Source of the DNA: Colwellia sp.
Lineage (GTDB): Bacteria > Pseudomonadota > Gammaproteobacteria > Enterobacterales > Alteromonadaceae
NCBI GenBank assembly: GCA_013215295.1
Contig: JABSOZ010000003.1
Location: forward strand, 434,001 to 498,000
DNA: 64,000 bases
Reading direction: 5' to 3'
This document shows positions 19,124 through 28,844 of this stretch, one piece after another. Position numbers and translations under genes: made by a program. The notes beneath the pieces were generated by a model. That model was not told where the DNA came from. It did not search any database and saw nothing but the letters and a program-made list of their open reading frames with translations. The stretch's first letter is position 1; the number at the start of each line of letters is the position of its first letter.

Positions 19124-19543
19124 ATGAGCCTATTTAACGTATTTACTATATCTGGCACCGGTATGAGCGCTCAATCTGTTCGCTTAAATACTACTGCCAG
19201 CAATATTGCTAATGCCGATAGTGTTAGCAGTAGTATTGATAAAACATATCGTGCACGGCATCCTGTTTTTGCCGCAGCGATGCAAAAAGCTGCCGCAGGG
19301 CAAGAAGATTCTTCTGTAGGTGTAAGAGTTTTAGGTATTGTTGAAAGCAATAAACCATTAACTGTTGAGCACAACCCTGGGCATCCAATGGCAGATAAAG
19401 ATGGCTATATTTATAAACCAAACGTTAACGTGATTGAAGAAATGACTAATATGATTTCCGCTTCACGCTCTTATCAAACCAATGTTCAGTTAGCGGAGTC
19501 AGCAAAAAATATGTTGAACAAAACTCTGCAGCTAGGCAAATAA
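19124..19543 (+). CDS. flgC: Flagellar rod protein FlgC
   Basis: 139 residues with the N-terminal rod motif (TASNIANADS) and the C-terminal FlgC signature (VIEEMTNMISASRSYQTNV). It is a proximal rod subunit, translated close behind flgB. Confidence 0.96.
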   Translation: MSLFNVFTISGTGMSAQSVRLNTTASNIANADSVSSSIDKTYRARHPVFAAAMQKAAAGQEDSSVGVRVLGIVESNKPLTVEHNPGHPMADKDGYIYKPNVNVIEEMTNMISASRSYQTNVQLAESAKNMLNKTLQLGK

Positions 19544-19563
19544 CAACTAAAGGTGGAATGAAT

Positions 19564-20250
19564 ATGGAAACTGTAACTGGAACTAATCCTTTAGATGGCC
19601 TTCGCTGGCAAAAGGAAGTAACTAAAGAAGCTGCAGATGACAATGGTATGTTAACGCAAGCAGATTTTTTTGCGTTGTTAACCACACAGCTTTCTCATCA
19701 AGATCCGACTAAGCCTGTTGAAAACAATGAAATGATTTCTCAAATGACAGCGTTTTCAACAACTGATGGTGTGTCAAAGTTAAATGATCAATTTTCATTA
19801 TTTGCTTCATCAATGTCTTCTAGTCAAGCATTACAGGCCTCCTCGTTAGTTGGTCGTAGCGTATTAGTTGACGATAATGTTTTTGGTATGGCTGAAGGTG
19901 AAGATGTCAAAGGTAAGATGGTTACAGATAAACCGGCGAGTAATGTAAATATCTACGTTGAAAATACTGCTGGTGAACTAATTCAAACGGTACCTGTTGG
20001 CAGTGTTTCAGCAGGAGAGTTTACTTTTAACTGGGATGGCAATATGGCGAATGGAGAGCCGGCTCCTGAAGGTGCATACCGTTTTAGAATTGCCGGTTTA
20101 GTTGATGGTGAAGCGTCTGAGTTGCAAGCGATGACTTATCGTAAAGTAGAAAGTGTAACGATAGCAGGTGCAGGTGGAAATATTTTACTCAATCTTAATG
20201 GTGGCAGTTCCATGGCACTAGCAGATGTGGTGGAAGTATCAGAAGGTTAA
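19564..20250 (+). CDS. flgD: Hook cap / scaffold protein FlgD
   Basis: About 228 residues: N-terminal export region with the FlgD motif (FFALLTTQLSHQDPTKPVEN and EMISQMTAFST), then the Tudor-like and fibronectin-like C-terminal half (FNWDGNMANGEPAPEGAYRF). It caps the growing hook and guides FlgE assembly. The start at 19564 lies seven bases after AGGTGG; the ATG at 19558 is too close to it. Confidence 0.95.
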   Translation: METVTGTNPLDGLRWQKEVTKEAADDNGMLTQADFFALLTTQLSHQDPTKPVENNEMISQMTAFSTTDGVSKLNDQFSLFASSMSSSQALQASSLVGRSVLVDDNVFGMAEGEDVKGKMVTDKPASNVNIYVENTAGELIQTVPVGSVSAGEFTFNWDGNMANGEPAPEGAYRFRIAGLVDGEASELQAMTYRKVESVTIAGAGGNILLNLNGGSSMALADVVEVSEG

Positions 20251-20366
20251 ATTTAACCGTTCATTAGAACAAAGTTAAATTTATACCACTGTTATTCCAA
20301 TGAAACGTGAATACTCACAAAATTTAGAAATAATTAAGATAAACAGTTTTTATATGAGGTGCAATT

Positions 20367-21752
20367 ATGTCATTTAATATAGCGTTGAGCGGATTGAATG
20401 CTGCTCAAAAAGATTTGGATGTTACATCAAATAACATCGCAAACGTTAATACCACTGGTTTTAAAGAGTCACGTGCGGAATTTGTAGATGTGTATGCGTC
20501 TTCTTTGCTGGCTGCGGGTAAAACCAAAGTAGGTGACGGAGTTTTGACGGCAGATGTAGCCCAGCAATTCCAACAGGGTAGTATTCAATTTACTAACAAT
20601 GCTTTGGATTTAGCGATAACGGGTAATGGTTTTTTTGCGACAGTTCCAGAACTTGACTCTTTAGAAACTTCTTATACTCGAGCAGGTCAATTTAAATTAA
20701 ACGATAGCAACTTTGTTGTGAACTCGGGAGGGGGATATTTATTAGGCTTTCCCGTAAATTCAGATGGTTCATCATCATCGGTTAGTTTAAGTACCGCAGA
20801 GCCAGTACTTATTCCTACGTCGTCGGGTGCACCGACGCAAACCAGTGAAGTTGATATTCGCATGAATTTACCGGCGGGTGATTCATATATATCAGGCTCT
20901 CCAGGGAATTTTGATAACGAAGACGCTTTAACCTACAACCATTCTACCTCAGTGACAACTTTCGATTCACTCGGTGATAGTCATATTATGACGTATTATT
21001 TTGTTAAAGAAGACCCTACTGCAGCGGCTCCTTCAGGCAGTAACAAGTGGTTAATATTTGCGGCCGTTGATAGTACTATGATCGATTTAGCTGATCCTAA
21101 TGGTAATGCAGTAGCTGACCTACGTGTAGGTGGTGCTGTTTCTGGTCCGTCAACAGTCATTGGTGGCCGTTTGGAATTTGATTCGTCAGGTGATTTTATC
21201 GCGCAATATCCTGATGCAGCCTCTGGTGGTTTTAGGACAGTAGCACTGGGTAGTGCCATTTTATCAAATGGCGCAGATGATACTCAAACGATAGCAATTG
21301 ACTTTAATTTAGATGCTACTGGACCAAACTCAAATGAACCAACTCAGTTCGCTTCTAATTTTGAAGTGACTGCGTTAGAGCAAGATGGTTTAGCTGTTGG
21401 TCGACTAACGGGTATTGATATTGGTGCTGATGGTCTAATTCGAGCGACATACAGTAATGGTACATCAGAACCATTATCACGTATTGCCTTGGTTAACTTT
21501 GCCAATGAACAGGGTTTAACGCAAATAGGAAATAGTGCTTGGAAGGAGAGTATTAGTTCAGGTGAAGCGCTTGCGGGTGAAGGTGGCTCAGGGACTTTCG
21601 GAACAATTAATTCATCGGCATTAGAGCAATCAAATGTAAATTTGACCGCCGAACTCATTGATTTAATTTCAGCACAACGAAACTTCCAAGCTAACTCCCG
21701 TGCTTTAGAAGTAGATAATCAATTGAACCAAACTATTCTTCAAATTCGATAA
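20367..21752 (+). CDS. flgE: Flagellar hook protein FlgE
   Basis: 461 residues. N-terminal rod/hook motif (TSNNIANVNTTGFKESRAEF), a long variable middle forming the exposed hook surface, and the C-terminal motif (LIDLISAQRNFQANSRALE). It polymerises into the flexible hook. It follows flgD by about 115 bases and is closed by a strong terminator. Confidence 0.96.
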   Translation: MSFNIALSGLNAAQKDLDVTSNNIANVNTTGFKESRAEFVDVYASSLLAAGKTKVGDGVLTADVAQQFQQGSIQFTNNALDLAITGNGFFATVPELDSLETSYTRAGQFKLNDSNFVVNSGGGYLLGFPVNSDGSSSSVSLSTAEPVLIPTSSGAPTQTSEVDIRMNLPAGDSYISGSPGNFDNEDALTYNHSTSVTTFDSLGDSHIMTYYFVKEDPTAAAPSGSNKWLIFAAVDSTMIDLADPNGNAVADLRVGGAVSGPSTVIGGRLEFDSSGDFIAQYPDAASGGFRTVALGSAILSNGADDTQTIAIDFNLDATGPNSNEPTQFASNFEVTALEQDGLAVGRLTGIDIGADGLIRATYSNGTSEPLSRIALVNFANEQGLTQIGNSAWKESISSGEALAGEGGSGTFGTINSSALEQSNVNLTAELIDLISAQRNFQANSRALEVDNQLNQTILQIR

Positions 21753-21807
21753 TTAAAGCCTTAGCATAATTATGTATTAAACTTTATTAGTATTTATTAA
21801 AGTTAAA

Positions 21808-21847
21808 GAAAAGAGATAAAACATGTTGAATGTTTTATCTCTTTTTT
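21808..21847 (+). terminator. Rho-independent terminator after flgE
   Basis: AAAGAGATAAAACAT pairs with ATGTTTTATCTCTTT around a five-base loop, followed by T's. It ends the flgBCDE transcript, consistent with the separate sigma-54 promoter before flgF. Confidence 0.9.
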
Positions 21848-22020
21848 ATGTTCAGGATGAACGGTATGTCGTGATGCCATGGCAGCTCCTAGGCATCCAT
21901 GCCTTCGCTGCATTAGTACTTCCATGCACGTCGAAGGCAAGGAACGACGATGTTCAGGATGGCCTTTCTCAGACATCCTGTCTTTCAAGTCATTAGTGCA
22001 TCCTTGCACCTCAGCGACCA
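21848..22020. repeat. Structured, GC-richer intergenic element between flgE and flgF
   Basis: About 170 bases with base use unlike the AT-rich surroundings and several hairpins: GCCTTCG...CGAAGGC with an inner TGCAT/ATGCA pair (about 21900-21941), CAGGATG...CATCCTG (about 21955-21981), and GTGCA/TGCAC near 21997-22010. GTTCAGGATG occurs near both ends of the first half, at about 21850 and 21952. It looks like a dispersed palindromic element of the REP/BIME or MITE kind. No credible protein is encoded. Other copies cannot be checked within this window. Confidence 0.55.
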
Positions 22021-22058
22021 TGTTTCTTATTTTCATTTCCTCCTTGAAATATTTCTTC

Positions 22059-22074
22059 TGGCACTGTTATTGCA
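22059..22074 (+). promoter_or_regulatory. Sigma-54 promoter of the flgF operon
   Basis: TGGCACT-N4-TTGCA, essentially the full -24/-12 consensus, 36 bases before the flgF ATG. It should drive flgFGHIJ. Confidence 0.88.
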
Positions 22075-22109
22075 TTTCTCTTTGTAAGATACAATTTTAG
22101 AGAACTGTT

Positions 22110-22853
22110 ATGGACAAAATGCTTTATATCGCCATGAGCGGTGCGAAACAAAATATGCGTGCGCTATCAGTCAACGCTAACAACCTTGCCAATGCTAAAA
22201 CTATTGGCTTCAAGGCTGACATGGCACAAGCTCGTTCAATGCAAGCTTTTGGTGAAGGGATGCCTTCTCGCGTATTTGCGATGCTAGAAAAGTCTAGCCA
22301 AAACTTTGACAGTGGCTCTTTAATGCAAACATCTCGTGATTTAGATTTAGCTATACAAGGACCAGGTTGGTTTGTTGTTCAAGCGGAAGATGGCACTGAA
22401 GGTTATACACGTAATGGCCAATTTAGAATGAATGCAGAAGGTGCTTTAGAAACTTCTGAAGGTGAACTGGTGATGGGAGAAGGAGGACCAGTATTTATAC
22501 CTCTCCCGGTAAATAATATCCATATCAGTAAAGATGGAACCATTATGGTTCAACCTGTAGGTGCACCTAGCTCTGTACAAGAAGAAGTAGGGAGAATCAA
22601 AATGGTTAACCCCAGAGTACAAGAATTAGCCAAAGGTGCGGATGGTCTTTTTCGTCGTAAAGATGGACTAAATGAAGCAGCAGACATCAATGTAAAAGTA
22701 GAAAACGGCATGCTTGAATCGAGTAACGTAAGCCCTATCGGTGAAATGACTGCGATGATTTCTTTGCAACGTCAGTTTGAAATGCAATTAAAACTGATGA
22801 AAACAGCTGAAGAAATAGATGCAAGTGCCGCATCTTTATTACGTGCTTTCTAA
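22110..22853 (+). CDS. flgF: Flagellar proximal rod protein FlgF
   Basis: 247 residues with the rod/hook N-terminus (VNANNLANAKTIGFKADM) and C-terminal motif (GEMTAMISLQRQFEMQLKLM). Part of the proximal rod. The ribosome site is weak (AGAGAAC). It heads the flgFGHIJ operon behind its own sigma-54 promoter. Confidence 0.96.
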   Translation: MDKMLYIAMSGAKQNMRALSVNANNLANAKTIGFKADMAQARSMQAFGEGMPSRVFAMLEKSSQNFDSGSLMQTSRDLDLAIQGPGWFVVQAEDGTEGYTRNGQFRMNAEGALETSEGELVMGEGGPVFIPLPVNNIHISKDGTIMVQPVGAPSSVQEEVGRIKMVNPRVQELAKGADGLFRRKDGLNEAADINVKVENGMLESSNVSPIGEMTAMISLQRQFEMQLKLMKTAEEIDASAASLLRAF

Positions 22854-22881
22854 TTTAAATAAATAATTTTTGAGGTGATTT

Positions 22882-23670
22882 ATGAACCCAGCATTATGGA
22901 TAAGTAAAACAGGATTAGATGCGCAAAGTAAAGATATTGCGGTAATTTCTAATAACTTGGCTAACGCTAGTACCATCGGCTATAAGAAAAGTCGTGCGGT
23001 ATTTGAAGATTTGCTCTATCAAACGATTAATCAACCCGGTGGACGTTCAGCGCAAGATACAGAAATGCCATCGGGGTTAATGCTTGGTGCAGGAACAAAA
23101 GTGGTTGCTACGCAAAAAATTCATACCCAAGGTGATATGCAAACCACCGATAACGCTTTAGATTTAATGATACAAGGTGAAGGTTTTTTTGAAGTACAAC
23201 TACCTGACGGTACATCGTCTTATTCACGAAATGGTCAATTTACCATGGATGAAGAAGGCAACATAGTTACACCCGGTGCGGGCTATTTAATTCAGCCACA
23301 AATAACCATTCCACAAGATGCATTAAGTATTATTGTTTCTCAAGACGGTGAAGTCTCAGTGACCCTTCAAGGGCAGCCAGACCCTGCTGTAGTTGGTCAA
23401 ATCAATACGATAAATTTTGTAAACCCGACAGGTCTACAACCTATCGGGCAAAACTTATATATTGAGACCGCTGTTAGTGGCGCACCACAAGAAGGTGTTC
23501 CAGGGTTAGAAGGTTTTGGCATGATCGTGCAGGGTGCACTTGAAACGTCCAACGTAAATACGACAGAAGAATTAGTCAACTTGATTGAAAGCCAACGTAT
23601 CTATGAAATGAATTCAAAAGTTATTTCGGCAGTTGATCAAATGCTTAGTTATATTAATCAACAGTTATAA
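22882..23670 (+). CDS. flgG: Flagellar distal rod protein FlgG
   Basis: 262 residues, the usual length. N-terminal motif ISNNLANASTIGYKKSRAVF, the FlgG-specific YQTINQPGG region, and C-terminal LVNLIESQRIYEMNSKVIS. It builds the distal rod through the P and L rings. A TGAGGTG ribosome site precedes it. Confidence 0.97.
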   Translation: MNPALWISKTGLDAQSKDIAVISNNLANASTIGYKKSRAVFEDLLYQTINQPGGRSAQDTEMPSGLMLGAGTKVVATQKIHTQGDMQTTDNALDLMIQGEGFFEVQLPDGTSSYSRNGQFTMDEEGNIVTPGAGYLIQPQITIPQDALSIIVSQDGEVSVTLQGQPDPAVVGQINTINFVNPTGLQPIGQNLYIETAVSGAPQEGVPGLEGFGMIVQGALETSNVNTTEELVNLIESQRIYEMNSKVISAVDQMLSYINQQL

Positions 23671-23687
23671 CCATTAAGGATCTACTT

Positions 23688-24371
23688 ATGAAAACGGCCT
23701 TAGTATTAATTATTACTTTTTTAGCAATAAGCGGATGTGCCAGTATTGAGCAGGCTAAGACTTTACCTGACGATCCAGACTTTGCACCTATTTTACCAGA
23801 AATGGAAGAAACATCGATCATTCCAACGGGTTCACTATTTAAAGTGAATTACGTGAATAATATTTACTCAGATTCGAAAGCACATCGAGTGGGTGACATT
23901 ATTTCAGTTATTTTGAGTGAAAGTACTCAAGCGCAAAAAAATGCTAAAACTGAGCTGAAAAAAGAAAACAGCGCAACATTAGACCCGATTATTGGTTTTG
24001 GCGGAACAGCAGTTAACTTTAAAGGTAATCCGGTTCAATTTGGCTTCAATCAAGCATCAGATTTTAGTGGTGATTCTAAGACTAACCAAGGTAATAGCTT
24101 AAGCGGTCATATATCAGTTCATGTATTACGTGTTTTACCTAATGGAAATTTGATGATCCGTGGTGAAAAATGGATGAGTTTAAATAACGGTGATGAGTAT
24201 ATACGTTTAACCGGTGTTATCCGCGCCCAAGATATCAGTTCAGGCAATACAATAATTTCCAGTAAAATTGCTAATGCTCGCATTCAATATGCAGGTACAG
24301 GAACTTTCGCTGACATACAAGAACAGGGGTGGTTGTCTAGTTTCTTTACTAGTTCTTGGTGGCCACTTTAG
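23688..24371 (+). CDS. flgH: Flagellar L-ring protein FlgH
   Basis: 227 residues. Lipoprotein signal with lipobox ISGC, then the conserved FlgH body ([40 protein letters not shown]). It forms the outer-membrane L ring around the rod. It follows flgG by 17 bases. Confidence 0.96.
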   Translation: MKTALVLIITFLAISGCASIEQAKTLPDDPDFAPILPEMEETSIIPTGSLFKVNYVNNIYSDSKAHRVGDIISVILSESTQAQKNAKTELKKENSATLDPIIGFGGTAVNFKGNPVQFGFNQASDFSGDSKTNQGNSLSGHISVHVLRVLPNGNLMIRGEKWMSLNNGDEYIRLTGVIRAQDISSGNTIISSKIANARIQYAGTGTFADIQEQGWLSSFFTSSWWPL

Positions 24372-24373
24372 TC

Positions 24374-24413
24374 TTTATTCACTTTTGCATTTATTCACTT
24401 TTGCATTTATTCA
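24374..24413 (+). repeat. 16-bp tandem repeat between flgH and flgI
   Basis: TTTATTCACTTTTGCA occurs twice in a row, then its first eight bases again. It begins two bases after the flgH stop codon and ends 25 bases before flgI. Probably a slippage product. Confidence 0.85.
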
Positions 24414-24438
24414 ATACAGGTTTTCAATAGGTATTATT

Positions 24439-25563
24439 ATGAATACTTTTTTCACAAACATAAAAGCGTCGATATTTGTTCTTACGTTTTTGATGAGTTC
24501 TACGAGCTATGCTCAACGTATTAAAGACTTAGCGGATGTTGCTGGCGTACGTAGTAATCAGCTAATAGGGTATGGCTTAGTGGTTGGTTTACCTGGAACC
24601 GGTGAGCAAAGTCCATTTACTGAACAAAGCTTTAAAACCATGTTAAGTAATTTTGGTATTACTATGCCAGCTAATTTAAAACCAAAGATTAAAAATGTAG
24701 CTGCAGTTGCCGTTCACGCAGAATTGCCTGCTTTTGCAAAACCAGGACAGAGAATAGATATTACTGTTTCTTCAATGGGCAGTGCGCAAAGTTTACGTGG
24801 CGGTACCTTAATACAAACCATTCTTATGGGGATTGACGGTAATGCTTATGCCGTAGGTCAAGGAAGTCTGGTTGTAAGTGGTTTAGGTGCAGATGGTTTA
24901 GATGGTTCAAAGGTTATTGTAAACACCCCAACTGTTGGTCGTATTGCAAATGGTGCAACGGTTGAACGTGAAGTCATTTCCCCTTTTTCAAGCGGTGATT
25001 ATATTACGTTTAATTTGCGAGATTCTGACTTTAGTAGCGCGAGAAGTTTGGAACGGGTGATCAATAGTGAGTTTGCCAATATCAATGATCCCGCAACTTT
25101 TATTGCTCGAGCGATTGATGCCACATCTATACAGGTGAATGCACCAAGAGACGCTAGCCAGCGTGTCAGTTTTCTTGCCGCATTAGAAAATTTAGAATTC
25201 GAACCATCACGACCTTCTGCAAAAATTATCGTTAACTCACGAACGGGTACTATTGTTATTGGCTCTGATGTACGTTTGTTACCCGCGGCAATCACACATG
25301 GTGGTATAACTGTTACGATTAACGAAACCCAAGATGTATCACAACCTAATGCTTTTTCAGACGGTGATACAGTTACAACAAACCAATCGATAGTGAATGT
25401 GAACAAAGACGATAATCGGATGTTTGTTTTTAATCCTGGCGTAAGTTTGGATACACTTGTTCGAGCTATTAATGAAATTGGTGCTGGCCCTGGTGATGTA
25501 ATGGCAATATTAGAAGCATTGTCGCAAGCCGGAGCATTACGCGGAGAATTGATCATTATTTAA
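24439..25563 (+). CDS. flgI: Flagellar P-ring protein FlgI
   Basis: About 374 residues from the ATG at 24439, which begins a signal peptide cleaved near SYAQ. The mature start [19 protein letters not shown] and [12 protein letters not shown] are diagnostic. It forms the periplasmic P ring with help from FlgA. Upstream in-frame starts would run back into flgH and are rejected. Confidence 0.96.
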   Translation: MNTFFTNIKASIFVLTFLMSSTSYAQRIKDLADVAGVRSNQLIGYGLVVGLPGTGEQSPFTEQSFKTMLSNFGITMPANLKPKIKNVAAVAVHAELPAFAKPGQRIDITVSSMGSAQSLRGGTLIQTILMGIDGNAYAVGQGSLVVSGLGADGLDGSKVIVNTPTVGRIANGATVEREVISPFSSGDYITFNLRDSDFSSARSLERVINSEFANINDPATFIARAIDATSIQVNAPRDASQRVSFLAALENLEFEPSRPSAKIIVNSRTGTIVIGSDVRLLPAAITHGGITVTINETQDVSQPNAFSDGDTVTTNQSIVNVNKDDNRMFVFNPGVSLDTLVRAINEIGAGPGDVMAILEALSQAGALRGELIII

Positions 25564-25578
25564 TGATCAATAACGCTT

Positions 25579-26694
25579 ATGACTTCTCCGACTAATTCTT
25601 CATTATCTTCATTTGCATCGCATGCATCTGTGACAGCTAACTCTCAAAATTTTTTAGACATCAATGGCTTGAATTCTATTCGTCAACAGTCTAAAGCAAC
25701 AGATAAAGAGTCAAAAGCTGCTGCTTTGGATACTGCTGCAAAGCAATTCGAAGCAATTTTTATGCAAATGCTGTTGAAAAGCATGCGTAAAGCACAAGAC
25801 GTTTTAGAGTCAGATAGTCCTTTTAATTCCGAAAGTACTAAATTCTATCGTGATATGCATGACCAACAAATGTCATTAGAATTATCTAATAATGGCTCAT
25901 TAGGATTATCGGAATTAATTGTTCGACAATTAGGTGGGGATACAGATAGTTTTACACCACAGTCATTCTTACGCAGTGATACTAGATTCAGTAAAAATAA
26001 TGGCTTGCTGAACGAAGAGATGAACAAAGGTAAGTCAATCGTACAAGAAGGGATCCTAATTTCAACAGAAGATCGTCAAACTAATGACTCGAGTGATCAT
26101 TCAACAAATAATCAAAATACATTATTTAGTATGCCTCAAAGAGCGCCTTCTTCGTCAAAAATCGAACACGCGCAAAATGAAAAATTATCAGTTTATGAAA
26201 CGCTTGCCATGCCAGAACCTCAGTATAAAGCCCCTAAAGATTTTGTTACAGCATTAACGGCAGATGCGAAACGCGTAGAAGAAAAATTAAATATTCCATT
26301 CGAAGTTGTTATTGCACAGGCTGCGTTAGAAACAGGCTGGGGACAAAAAATCATCAAAACCGAAAGTGGACAAAGCTCAAATAATTTGTTCAACATCAAA
26401 GCTGACAAGCGTTGGAATGGTGACAAAACGAATAAAGAAACCCTTGAGTTTGAGCAAGGCGCTATGGTTAAAAAGCGCGAGCCATTTAGGGTTTATGAAA
26501 GTATTGGCGAGAGCGTCAATGATTACATGAATTTCCTGACGAATAGTGAACGTTATAAAAACGCACTAGATAAAGCTGACGATGTGGAACACTTCCTGCA
26601 TAACCTACAAGGTGCTGGTTATGCGACGGACCCCAAATACGCAGAAAAAATTAAAGGGACACTAAAAACCGTAACCAGCCTACTGAATAAATAA
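25579..26694 (+). CDS. flgJ: Flagellar rod cap / peptidoglycan hydrolase FlgJ
   Basis: 371 residues in two parts. The N-terminal rod-cap domain (about 45-110) has AAKQFEAIFMQMLLKSMRKA; the C-terminal glucosaminidase domain (about 215-365) has the catalytic Glu in AQAALETGWGQKI and the motif NLFNIKADKRW. It caps the rod and opens a hole in peptidoglycan. This dual-domain form is typical of gammaproteobacteria. Its stop codon is the first TAA of an eight-base tandem repeat. Confidence 0.95.
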   Translation: MTSPTNSSLSSFASHASVTANSQNFLDINGLNSIRQQSKATDKESKAAALDTAAKQFEAIFMQMLLKSMRKAQDVLESDSPFNSESTKFYRDMHDQQMSLELSNNGSLGLSELIVRQLGGDTDSFTPQSFLRSDTRFSKNNGLLNEEMNKGKSIVQEGILISTEDRQTNDSSDHSTNNQNTLFSMPQRAPSSSKIEHAQNEKLSVYETLAMPEPQYKAPKDFVTALTADAKRVEEKLNIPFEVVIAQAALETGWGQKIIKTESGQSSNNLFNIKADKRWNGDKTNKETLEFEQGAMVKKREPFRVYESIGESVNDYMNFLTNSERYKNALDKADDVEHFLHNLQGAGYATDPKYAEKIKGTLKTVTSLLNK

Positions 26695-26747
26695 TTAAGT
26701 AATTAAGTAATTAAGTAATTAAGTAATTAAGTAATTAAATAATTAAG
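26692..26747 (+). repeat. 8-bp tandem repeat TAATTAAG, seven copies
   Basis: TAATTAAG is repeated six times exactly, plus one TAATTAAA (sixth unit). The first unit supplies the flgJ stop codon. The array lies 57 bases before flgK. Length change would not alter flgJ coding, since each unit contains stops, but could change spacing upstream of flgK. Confidence 0.95.
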
Positions 26748-26804
26748 TAAATAGGCAACTCAGCATTATATGTTATGAGTTTTGGTTAGGTTAGGAGTGA
26801 AGTC

Positions 26805-28835
26805 ATGTCGGTTAGCTTATATAACACAGGCGTTAGTGGATTACTTGCCGCACAGCAGCAGTTGGCGACAACAAGTAACAATATCGCTAATGTAAATACT
26901 GAAGGTTATAACCGACAACGCGCCGAGCAAAATGCATCAGTTGGACTATTCAGTGGTGGCAACTTTGTTGGTTCAGGTACTTATGTTCAAGACATTTCTC
27001 GCATCTATAATCAATTCACTTATAAAGAACAACTCAATAATCAAAGCAATTTAGGCAATGCCGACACTTTACATAAAGATTTAGATCAACTTAACCAAAT
27101 TATGTCTTTTTCAGGTCAAGCGATTAATAGCTCTATCGACAAGTTTTATCAAACAATGAATAGTATCGCTGATAATCCAAGTGATTTAGGTCTTAGAAGT
27201 ATTGCGTTAAATCAAGCTGGGGTTTTAGCCAGCGATTTTAATACTTTGAATGATAATATCGATCAATTAGAAAAGTCGGCTAATGGCGAAATAGTGCAGA
27301 TGGCGAGTATGATATCGCAAATATCTGTTGAACTGGCAAACATAAATGATCAAATTTTACAAAGCCAAGATTTAACCTTACATGGCCAACCTAATGGTTT
27401 ACTTGATAAGCGAGATCAGCTTGTTAGTGAACTTGGCGAGTATACATCAGTTAATACTATTGTCGATTCCAATGGTGTCATGACAGTAATGATAGGCAGT
27501 GGTGCGACTTTAGTTGCTGGCATAACCCCATTATCTGTAAACGTTATTGCAGGTGACCCTGATCCTAATGTTACAGAACTTAGAATTGTGGGAGCCAATA
27601 GCTCGGTGGCTCTTAATGGTGCCGTGCTCGGTGGTTCACTGGCGGCAAAGTTTGAGTTCAGAGATGAGCATTTATCGCAATTAAGACGAGAAGTTGACCG
27701 TATGGCAATGGCCGTTTCAGAGACATTAAACCAGTCACAATCTGAAGGCTTAGATTTAAATGCTCAGCAAGGGTTAGATATATTTACTGATATAAATACA
27801 GCGGCATTGCAACAAGGCCGTGTTCTTTCCCCTTCTTCTAATGCAGGAAACTTAGCAGCTAGTATAAATATCACAGATATTTCTAAAGTCCCAACCGATG
27901 AATTCGAAATAAGGTTTGATGGTACAGATTACATTATGACCAATATGAATGACGGCAGCTCACAAAACCTTGGAGCACCAGGCTCAGGTACTTATACCCC
28001 GTCAAGCCCGGATTATGGATTTGAATTTACTGAATTGTCAGGAACACCCACTAGTAATGACAGCTTTCTTATAAAACCGACTAAAAATAGTGCATCATTA
28101 ATGGCTGTTACATTAACCGACGGTAAAGGCATCGCGGCGAGTACTGCGATAGGTGTTGATGTTTCGAGTCATAATGTCAGTGATGGCAAGGTTAATATTA
28201 CCAATGTTACTGATCCAGAAGCTGCAAGGACATACGCTGATACAACCAATTCAGGTTTATTAGTGGATGTTTATGAAAGCTCTACAGGCGTTTTTTCTTA
28301 TCGTGTGTATGATGCAGATCCATCAACGCCACCACCAACACCACCATCTGTTGTTGGTGCACTTGCTTCAGGTACCTTTTTATCAGGTAACAGTGCATTG
28401 ATTGATATGCCGCCTTCTCCTTCAACAGCCGCTTTTCAAATTGAAATAACAGGTCAACCGAAAGGTCAAGGGGCATTAGCACCTGAGGAGTTTACTATTG
28501 GCGATGCTTTTGGTTTAGGTAATGGAGGAAATGCCACCTTTATGGCATTGACTCAGGAAAAAGGCGTCATAAATGATGGAGGCGAAACCTTCAGTCAAAG
28601 TTTGGCTATTTCAACATCCGATGTCGGGGCAAAAGCTAGTTCTGCTGAATTAGTCGCTGACACTGCCGAAGCATTACATACTCAAGCCTATAACAGAAAC
28701 CAAGCAATTTCGGGTGTCAATCTTGATGAAGAAGCCGCAAATCTGATGAGATTTCAACAAGCTTATCAAGCATCATCACGAATTATATCAATTGCCAATA
28801 CCATTTTCGAAACCTTGCTACAAGCGTCTCGTTAG
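26805..28835 (+). CDS. flgK: Hook-filament junction protein FlgK (HAP1)
   Basis: 676 residues. N-terminal motif TTSNNIANVNTEGYNRQRAE, helical D0/D1 regions, a long variable middle, and C-terminal GVNLDEEAANLMRFQQAYQAS, all standard for FlgK. It joins hook to filament and is exported with FlgN. A GGAG-type ribosome site precedes the ATG. No clear sigma-54 or sigma-28 element was found in the upstream gap, which is mostly the eight-base repeat. Confidence 0.96.
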   Translation: MSVSLYNTGVSGLLAAQQQLATTSNNIANVNTEGYNRQRAEQNASVGLFSGGNFVGSGTYVQDISRIYNQFTYKEQLNNQSNLGNADTLHKDLDQLNQIMSFSGQAINSSIDKFYQTMNSIADNPSDLGLRSIALNQAGVLASDFNTLNDNIDQLEKSANGEIVQMASMISQISVELANINDQILQSQDLTLHGQPNGLLDKRDQLVSELGEYTSVNTIVDSNGVMTVMIGSGATLVAGITPLSVNVIAGDPDPNVTELRIVGANSSVALNGAVLGGSLAAKFEFRDEHLSQLRREVDRMAMAVSETLNQSQSEGLDLNAQQGLDIFTDINTAALQQGRVLSPSSNAGNLAASINITDISKVPTDEFEIRFDGTDYIMTNMNDGSSQNLGAPGSGTYTPSSPDYGFEFTELSGTPTSNDSFLIKPTKNSASLMAVTLTDGKGIAASTAIGVDVSSHNVSDGKVNITNVTDPEAARTYADTTNSGLLVDVYESSTGVFSYRVYDADPSTPPPTPPSVVGALASGTFLSGNSALIDMPPSPSTAAFQIEITGQPKGQGALAPEEFTIGDAFGLGNGGNATFMALTQEKGVINDGGETFSQSLAISTSDVGAKASSAELVADTAEALHTQAYNRNQAISGVNLDEEAANLMRFQQAYQASSRIISIANTIFETLLQASR

Positions 28836-28844
28836 GAGTTTTAT

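Noticed and set aside
21803-22100. Short open frames on both strands in the flgE-flgF gap
   Set aside because: The region is hairpin-rich repeat DNA; the translated peptides show no protein-like features and no ribosome sites.
24999-25556. Minus-strand open frame of 185 codons inside flgI
   Set aside because: Antisense shadow of a conserved flagellar gene; no family features.
26692-26747. Possible CRISPR array
   Set aside because: The eight-base units are directly adjacent with no spacers, so this is a simple tandem repeat.
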